Source of the DNA: Phocoena phocoena
Lineage: Eukaryota; Chordata; Mammalia; Artiodactyla; Phocoenidae
Assembly: GCF_963924675.1 (NCBI RefSeq)
Contig: NC_089231.1
Location: forward strand, 70,545,691 to 70,609,690
DNA length: 64,000 bases
Direction of reading: 5' to 3'
Each line of letters starts with the position of its first letter. The stretch's first letter is position 1. The translations under genes were made by a program, and so were the position numbers. The notes below the pieces were generated by a model that made no database searches, was not told where the DNA came from, and saw only the letters and a list, made by a program, of their open reading frames with translations. Positions 60,229 to 64,000 of this stretch are shown one piece after another.

Positions 60229-60799
60229 CCAACTTCAGCTAATGCTTGTTGACCAGAATGGGTCAGAAGATCAACGCTAACAGCAAGGGAGGCTGAGGAA
60301 CTGTGTAACAGGATTGCCATAATTGAAACCAGCCATGACCCGTTGTTGGAAGATGGGTTCATGGCTGCTCTGAACAAAATTAGGGTTCCATTAGCAGAGA
60401 GAAGAGAAACAGATATTGGATATTGTCTGCCCCAGCATTCCATCACTTTTAGGACAGTTAGTAACAACTTTTCCTTCCTCTTTTGTGCAGCGATTTAGAA
60501 GCCCCATAGCGAGGAGCTTCGCAGTGACACAGAAAGGCGACTCCTCCCTATTGGGGTCCCTCACTCCAATACGCTGCTAATCGCTGATGGAGTCAAGTTT
60601 CAAACCCAGAGTTGCAGCTCCTCACTACTGCTGAACACAGCCAAACACCTCTCAGGACAAAACCCAGTGAGGCAGAGTCCCTGAGCTCAGGGCGTCCACA
60701 GGATCAGAGCCTGCTTGGGTTCTGGGTGCCCAGCACTGCTCAGGCTGGCTCAGGCATTCCTACCCAGGACATCGACCAGGAGCCAGACCTCCTGTGTCC

Positions 60800-60965
60800 C
60801 CTTCCCTCATGGATGAGCTACGTGGACTTGGGCAAGTGACTTAGCCTCTCTGAGCCTCAGACGCCACATCTGTAAGAGGAGAATGATAATAATTTTACTG
60901 ACAGGAGTAAATGAGATATTAAAGGGCATCAAATAACTAGGAAATCTAAAACTATTCTAAAAGAG
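60800..60965 (+). repeat. MIR SINE relic
   Basis: Plus MIR: acttgggcaagtgacttagc, ctctctgagcctcagacgcc, then aatgataataattttactga. Confidence 0.75.
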
Positions 60966-61660
60966 AAAGTGCTTTTAAAATGTAGAAAACAAAACAAAAA
61001 GAACTAGCAAGCAGCCAACGAACGCCAGCTACTATTACCGATTGCTATGATTATTACTATGTTATCCTGGCAGGGACCTCTTTGGTCACTGCTTTATTGT
61101 TCTCCCTCTCCTGGCCCAGGGCTGCCCATTCTGCCCGGTTTGTCTGAAGCACATTTACTAGCGCAGGTGGGTTCATGGTCTCAGGGGAAGCTCTGTCTCT
61201 CCACTATTGTTCTAAACTTGTAGGCAGCCAGGCCCGGGAAACAGAATCTTGGTTTCCGAAAGCATCCCGGGCACCCTCTGCCTTTCCGTCTTCTTTCTTC
61301 ACCCTGTCTGTCCTTCCTCGGAATCTCCTCGGTTCCATACCCGATTTTGAGTGACAGGCCCATGGATGATTCAGCCCTACCCTGGTCCTGCTAGTGGCCC
61401 CGTCCCACTGGTGAAACTTCTCTCCAGGAAACCTATCAGAAGCCCCACCCCTTCATTTTATAACGGAGGATGATTGGATAGCTGCAGGGAAGGAGCACTC
61501 CCGACGTCCACCCAGGATGCTGCCCTACGTGCCTCCCCCCACCCTCCACCGCCCCGTTCTCCATTTACTGTGAGCTGTCCCTGAGGTGATAAGGAGAACT
61601 TGGAGCCCCCTTCCCCCATCCTTGAAAATTACCTAAATTTTGGATTGGATTCCCCACGTG

Positions 61661-61675
61661 GCCACCAGAGGGAGC
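61661..61675 (+). promoter_or_regulatory. CTCF-like motif, plus orientation
   Basis: GCCACCAGAGGGAGC matches the CTCF core CCACCAGAGGGCGC with one change. It points away from the minus-oriented motif at 59.4 kb. Confidence 0.5.
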
Positions 61676-61689
61676 ATTAAACACAAAGT

Positions 61690-62050
61690 CCAGTCCTATC
61701 CCTCCCCTCCCTACCTACATGTGGTCTGCCCCCTTCGGCTGCTCTGCCCCCTCCCACCATGCAACCCCCTCTCTCCACCCTCCAGCCACACTGGCTGTCC
61801 CTCAAAGGGGACAAGCTCCCACTGGCCTCCCTCTGCCCCGAAGCTTCCCCAAACATCCCCGTATGGCTTTACTCTCCTTTCCGTCCCAGCTTAAAATCAC
61901 CTCCTTGACCGCCCACCCCTAACCACAGCCGCACCTGGCTTATGCCTGCACTGGTCATTCCTGGCTCGTATCCTTGCTTGTCGTCATCTATCAGGATTTT
62001 TCTCCTTTCTTCTGGGTACCACCTGGAGGATTGCTTTCTTTGTCAAATGG
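61690..62050 (+). mobile_element. L2 LINE fragment
   Basis: Pattern cacactggctgtccctcaaa, cgtcccagcttaaaatcacc, tccttgaccgcccacccc, all typical of degraded L2. Confidence 0.55.
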
Positions 62051-62059
62051 AGACAGGCC

Positions 62060-62345
62060 AGTGATGGCTAACTGTATGTGTCAATTTGACCGGGCTAAGG
62101 GATGACCAGATAGCTGGCCAGACATTATTTTCAGGTGTGTCTGTGAGGGTGTTTCCTCAAGAGATTAGCATTTGAATTGGGAAACTGAGTAAAGATCGTC
62201 ACCTTAACCAAGGCAGATGGGCATCTTTCCAACCCACGGAGGGCCTGAAGAGAACAAAAGGCGGAGGATGGAGAATTTGCTGTCTGCTTGAGCTGCAGCT
62301 TCTCTGCTCTCCTGTCCTCGGACACTGATGCTCCTGGTATGTCCT
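62060..62345 (+). repeat. old interspersed repeat, family not named
   Basis: gtatgtgtcaatttgaccgg, ggatgaccagatagctggcc and gagattagcatttgaattgg belong to a common mammalian repeat that I recognise but cannot name with certainty. Confidence 0.5.
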
Positions 62346-62349
62346 GCGT

Positions 62350-63310
62350 GGTGGTATGTGATGATGGCAGTGGACATGTCTTGTTCCAAACATTCCCCAA
62401 ATGCTCCTGGAACCATTCCGAGTCAGCAGTCCTGTCTTGGCATTCAAAGTCTCAGGAGGTGTCATCCCAGCCGAATCCCCAGAAAATGGAAACATTCCAC
62501 TCTGTGCCAGCCTGGAGCGTTTGTAACAAAAACCCCATAGCTTTGACTCTTTTTCATTTCTTTTATTAGCATCAATATATACAAAGTGGAAAATGACTTC
62601 ATTTCATTATTCTAGCTTAGAAAGTTTGTTTTCCGTTTAATTCTATTTGGGCATAAAATGGAAATGAAAACTTCCCAGGAGAAAGCCTACCTTTGGGGGT
62701 TCCGAACAACTCAGTAAAACGTGACCTCAAATGACCCAGCGACCTCAAAAACATAGGAAAGTCATACCCTTTGGATTGACCAAAAGAAAGGTCACTTTTG
62801 CCCAAGGCTCACGCTCAGCCTGCATCTACCCACGTATTCGCCCAGTCCCGTCCGTCTGCTCATACAACCATTTGGATCGCGCGGCCACTTCGTTTCCTGC
62901 TGGGCTGCTTGGCAGCCTCCAAAGCTATCAGCCTGAGGTTCCGCAGGCTCTCCAAGGAGCTGGCTTCAAAAGGTCATTTTTAAAGCATGTCCGTGGAACT
63001 AAATAAGCATGGCCATCAAGGAGCAACCAGAATACTTAAGTTGGCTAAATAATTCTACCCTCTACCACCAAAAGAAGCAGAAAGATGAGTCCCAAGCTGA
63101 AGAGGGTTGAGTGTGTGCGTTTTTAAAGCACAGGGTGGTAGCTGGCAGATACAGCTTATACGAATTAGCATGTAATACGCACCATCACATGCATTCTTTG
63201 AAGCTCGAAATCTCTGTAAACGTATTTCCCCGATGTTTCACAAAGAGGAGCTTGTAGGAAGGTTCAGTCTGTTCTCAAGTTTAAGATTGTATCCTGTTCA
63301 AAAATATTTA
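62350..63310. other. intergenic, nothing recognised
   Basis: Short open frames only; no repeat signature or splice-consistent coding segment was found. Confidence 0.5.
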
Positions 63311-63325
63311 ATCCCAGCGGGTTTT

Positions 63326-63527
63326 TTTTTTTTTTTTTGTATGCGGGCCTCTCACTGTTGTGGCCTCTCCCGTTGCGGAGCACAGGCTCCGGACGCACAG
63401 GCTCAGCGGCCATGGCTCACGGGCCCAGCCGCTCCGCGGCATGTGGGATCTTCCCAGACCAGGGCACGAACCCATGTCCCCTGCATCGGCAGGCGGACCC
63501 TCAACCACTGCGCCACCAGGGAAGCCC
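63326..63527 (-). mobile_element. CHR-type SINE, young, with TSD
   Basis: T run then gtatgcgggcctctcactgt, ending ccaccagggaagccc. The duplication TCCCAGCGGGTTTT is at 63312-63325 and 63528-63541 without mismatch. Confidence 0.94.
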
Positions 63528-64000
63528 TCCCAGCGGGTTTTAACATTGAGCTTATTAAAAACAGACATGACGTGAGCTGAAATGAGATGCCTGGTAACTT
63601 TTTGGCACGATTATTATGATTTGTTTTACCTTTACATATTACAAAGACACATTCAGGTATTTTAAAAAGAAAAATAGACACCAACCTGTCTTTTCAATCA
63701 CACTGTACATTGTCAAGCTCGCATGATCCATCTTCTGACTAAAACAAACTTTTAAAACATGGTCACAAAAAAATTAAAAAAATAAAACATGGTCACAGGT
63801 GCTGTATGACTAGGACAGAACTAAGACATTGGAATCCTGGAAGAAAAAGAAAAATCAACACCTCTCTACCCCATCCAACAGCCAATAAGAACTCCTGGGC
63901 CATGGCCTGGCCAGTTTCAGGGAACAGGGTTAGAATAAAGATTTTATATTTTGTCAGTCTTTATGAAAGGCAAATACTTAGTGTCATGTAACCACAGTAT

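Overview
This is nuclear DNA from a mammal, most likely a whale or dolphin (Cetacea). The gene content is eukaryotic, with split exons, GT-AG introns and a CpG-island promoter. The repeats include young tRNA-derived SINEs of the CHR type (near 37.2, 45.3, 53.0 and 63.3 kb), which mark cetaceans and their closest relatives. No bacterial-type operon, CRISPR array, tRNA or rRNA gene, or viral genome was seen. Placement in Cetacea rests on repeat recognition from memory, not a search.

Two protein genes are supported. (1) HPS4, plus strand: the last eight coding exons lie between 895 and 12545, and the 5' part is outside the window. The eight exons join in one open frame of 534 codons including the stop, and every junction is phase-consistent. 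HPS4 pairs with HPS1 to form BLOC-3, the exchange factor for RAB32/RAB38 in lysosome-related organelle biogenesis. (2) ASPHD2, minus strand: the gene is complete. It has a non-coding first exon in a CpG island near 32.4-32.6 kb and three coding exons (28594-27712, 22485-22372, 21773-21664) encoding 368 residues. It is a single-pass membrane protein with an aspartyl/asparaginyl beta-hydroxylase domain. The two genes converge tail to tail, with likely poly(A) signals at about 13655 (HPS4) and 19976 (ASPHD2). This matches the ASPHD2-HPS4 arrangement on human 22q12.

From about 33 kb to the right end there is no supportable gene. By human synteny this is the spacer towards SEZ6L. It holds L1 fragments (39.2-40.1, 49.1-51.0, 52.1-52.8 kb and older pieces), CHR SINEs with target-site duplications, MIR and L2 relics, a MaLR-type LTR inserted in an older LINE, a minisatellite (33.5-33.9 kb), a purine-rich tract (55.0-55.35 kb) and several microsatellites. 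The left 37 kb has no young SINE; all the young copies lie to the right.

I found no convincing new biological system. The observations most worth a second look are two fold-back hairpins within one L1 copy (one has 22-bp perfect arms), a divergent pair of CTCF-like motifs at 59.4 and 61.7 kb, two strong RFX X-box motifs (6341 and 48587), and the minisatellite next to the ASPHD2 promoter. Repeat family names and repeat boundaries are approximate.
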